Shown: piece by piece, positions 4,897 to 5,038 of the stretch | Layout of the letters: each line of letters starts with the position of its first letter | How positions within the stretch are numbered: the stretch's first letter is position 1 | Source of the DNA: Actinomycetes bacterium | Lineage (GTDB): Bacteria > Actinomycetota > Acidimicrobiia > Acidimicrobiales > RAAP-2 | Length of the DNA stretch: 5,038 bases | Assembly (NCBI GenBank): GCA_021826655.1 | Contig: JAKAZC010000213.1 | Coordinates: 1-5,038 of the forward strand | Reading direction: 5' to 3' | The notes under the pieces: generated by a model | Databases searched by the model: none | What the model was told of the DNA's origin: nothing | The model's input: the letters and a program-made list of their open reading frames with translations, nothing else | Translations under genes and position numbers: made by a program

Positions 4897-5038
4897 ACTC
4901 ATCCATGCGGTTTCGCGAGAAGCCGCATAGCACGGATGTAACTACAGGTATGTAATCCTTCCCCATAACCGTCCGAAACGCAAGAAAAATGTGGGTGCGC
5001 GCCCCGTGCCCCCGGACGGGCGACGGCGGGTGCGCCCC
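4897..5038. other. Upstream region of whiB 2 to the right edge
   Basis: The stretch 4900-4990 is AT-rich compared with everything else and probably holds the whiB 2 promoter. The last 50 bases return to very high GC. They contain GGGTGCGC twice (4993-5000 and 5028-5035) and a possible imperfect hairpin (5000-5007 with 5016-5022). Read on the minus strand, this hairpin is followed about 10 bases later by a run of five T. That could be a weak terminator of a gene lying beyond the edge, or chance. No coding frame at the edge can be identified. Confidence 0.4.
4936..4955 (+). repeat. Direct repeat ATGTAA x2 in the whiB 2 upstream region
   Basis: ATGTAA occurs at 4936-4941 and 4950-4955 (TTACAT on the gene's own strand), 14 bp apart. 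It lies within the AT-rich patch 57-76 bases before the whiB 2 start. The enclosing 25 bases also begin with GGAT and end with ATCC. This is a plausible promoter or operator zone. I could not fix one -10/-35 pair; a TTGCGT on the minus strand (4983-4978) has an AAGGAT at 17-base spacing (4960-4955), which is a weak match. Confidence 0.35.

Noticed and set aside
4989..5038. Possible start of a plus-strand gene at ATG 4989 or GTG 4991
   Set aside because: No ribosome binding site or recognisable protein start; only about 16 codons are visible.

Overview
The window is very GC-rich and densely coded. It looks like a chromosomal segment of a high-GC Gram-positive (Actinomycetota). Two WhiB-family iron-sulfur regulators, a DUF2342/zincin-type protein and TANNNT promoters fused directly to start codons (leaderless transcription) all point there. 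An mreB-like gene and the style of the WhiB and PDZ proteins make a member of Acidimicrobiia or a neighbouring lineage plausible, but that finer placement is inference.

Layout. (1) The left edge carries the first 27 codons of an MreB-like actin homologue on the minus strand. It is divergently paired, across about 120 bp, with a plus-strand gene for a membrane-anchored HtrA-like protein with a PDZ domain. (2) Fifty bp further on, also on the plus strand, is a DUF2342/zincin-family protein. (3) Convergent to it is a small uncharacterised acidic protein on the minus strand, with its own promoter and a strong ribosome binding site. (4) A 283-bp intergenic region, with an AT-richer patch and a 21-bp-spaced direct repeat, precedes a plus-strand whiB-like gene. 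This gene is followed after 7 bp by a glutamate formimidoyltransferase gene (ftcD type). (5) Convergent with that pair is a second whiB-like gene (WhiB/WhmD type) on the minus strand. Its AT-rich upstream region runs to the right edge.

How it fits together. The left half has an envelope or proteostasis flavour: MreB for cell shape, an anchored extracytoplasmic PDZ protein and a zincin relative. Both protease-fold proteins appear to have lost their catalytic residues, so they look like binding or scaffold versions rather than active peptidases. The right half combines two redox- or NO-type WhiB regulators with a one-carbon/histidine-catabolism enzyme. I see no phage, insertion sequence, CRISPR array, tRNA, rRNA or toxin-antitoxin system, and no clear undescribed multi-gene system. 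The most notable signals are the dead triad of the HtrA-like protein, the degraded HExxH of the zincin, three look-alike leaderless promoters, and the WhiB-FtcD coupling.
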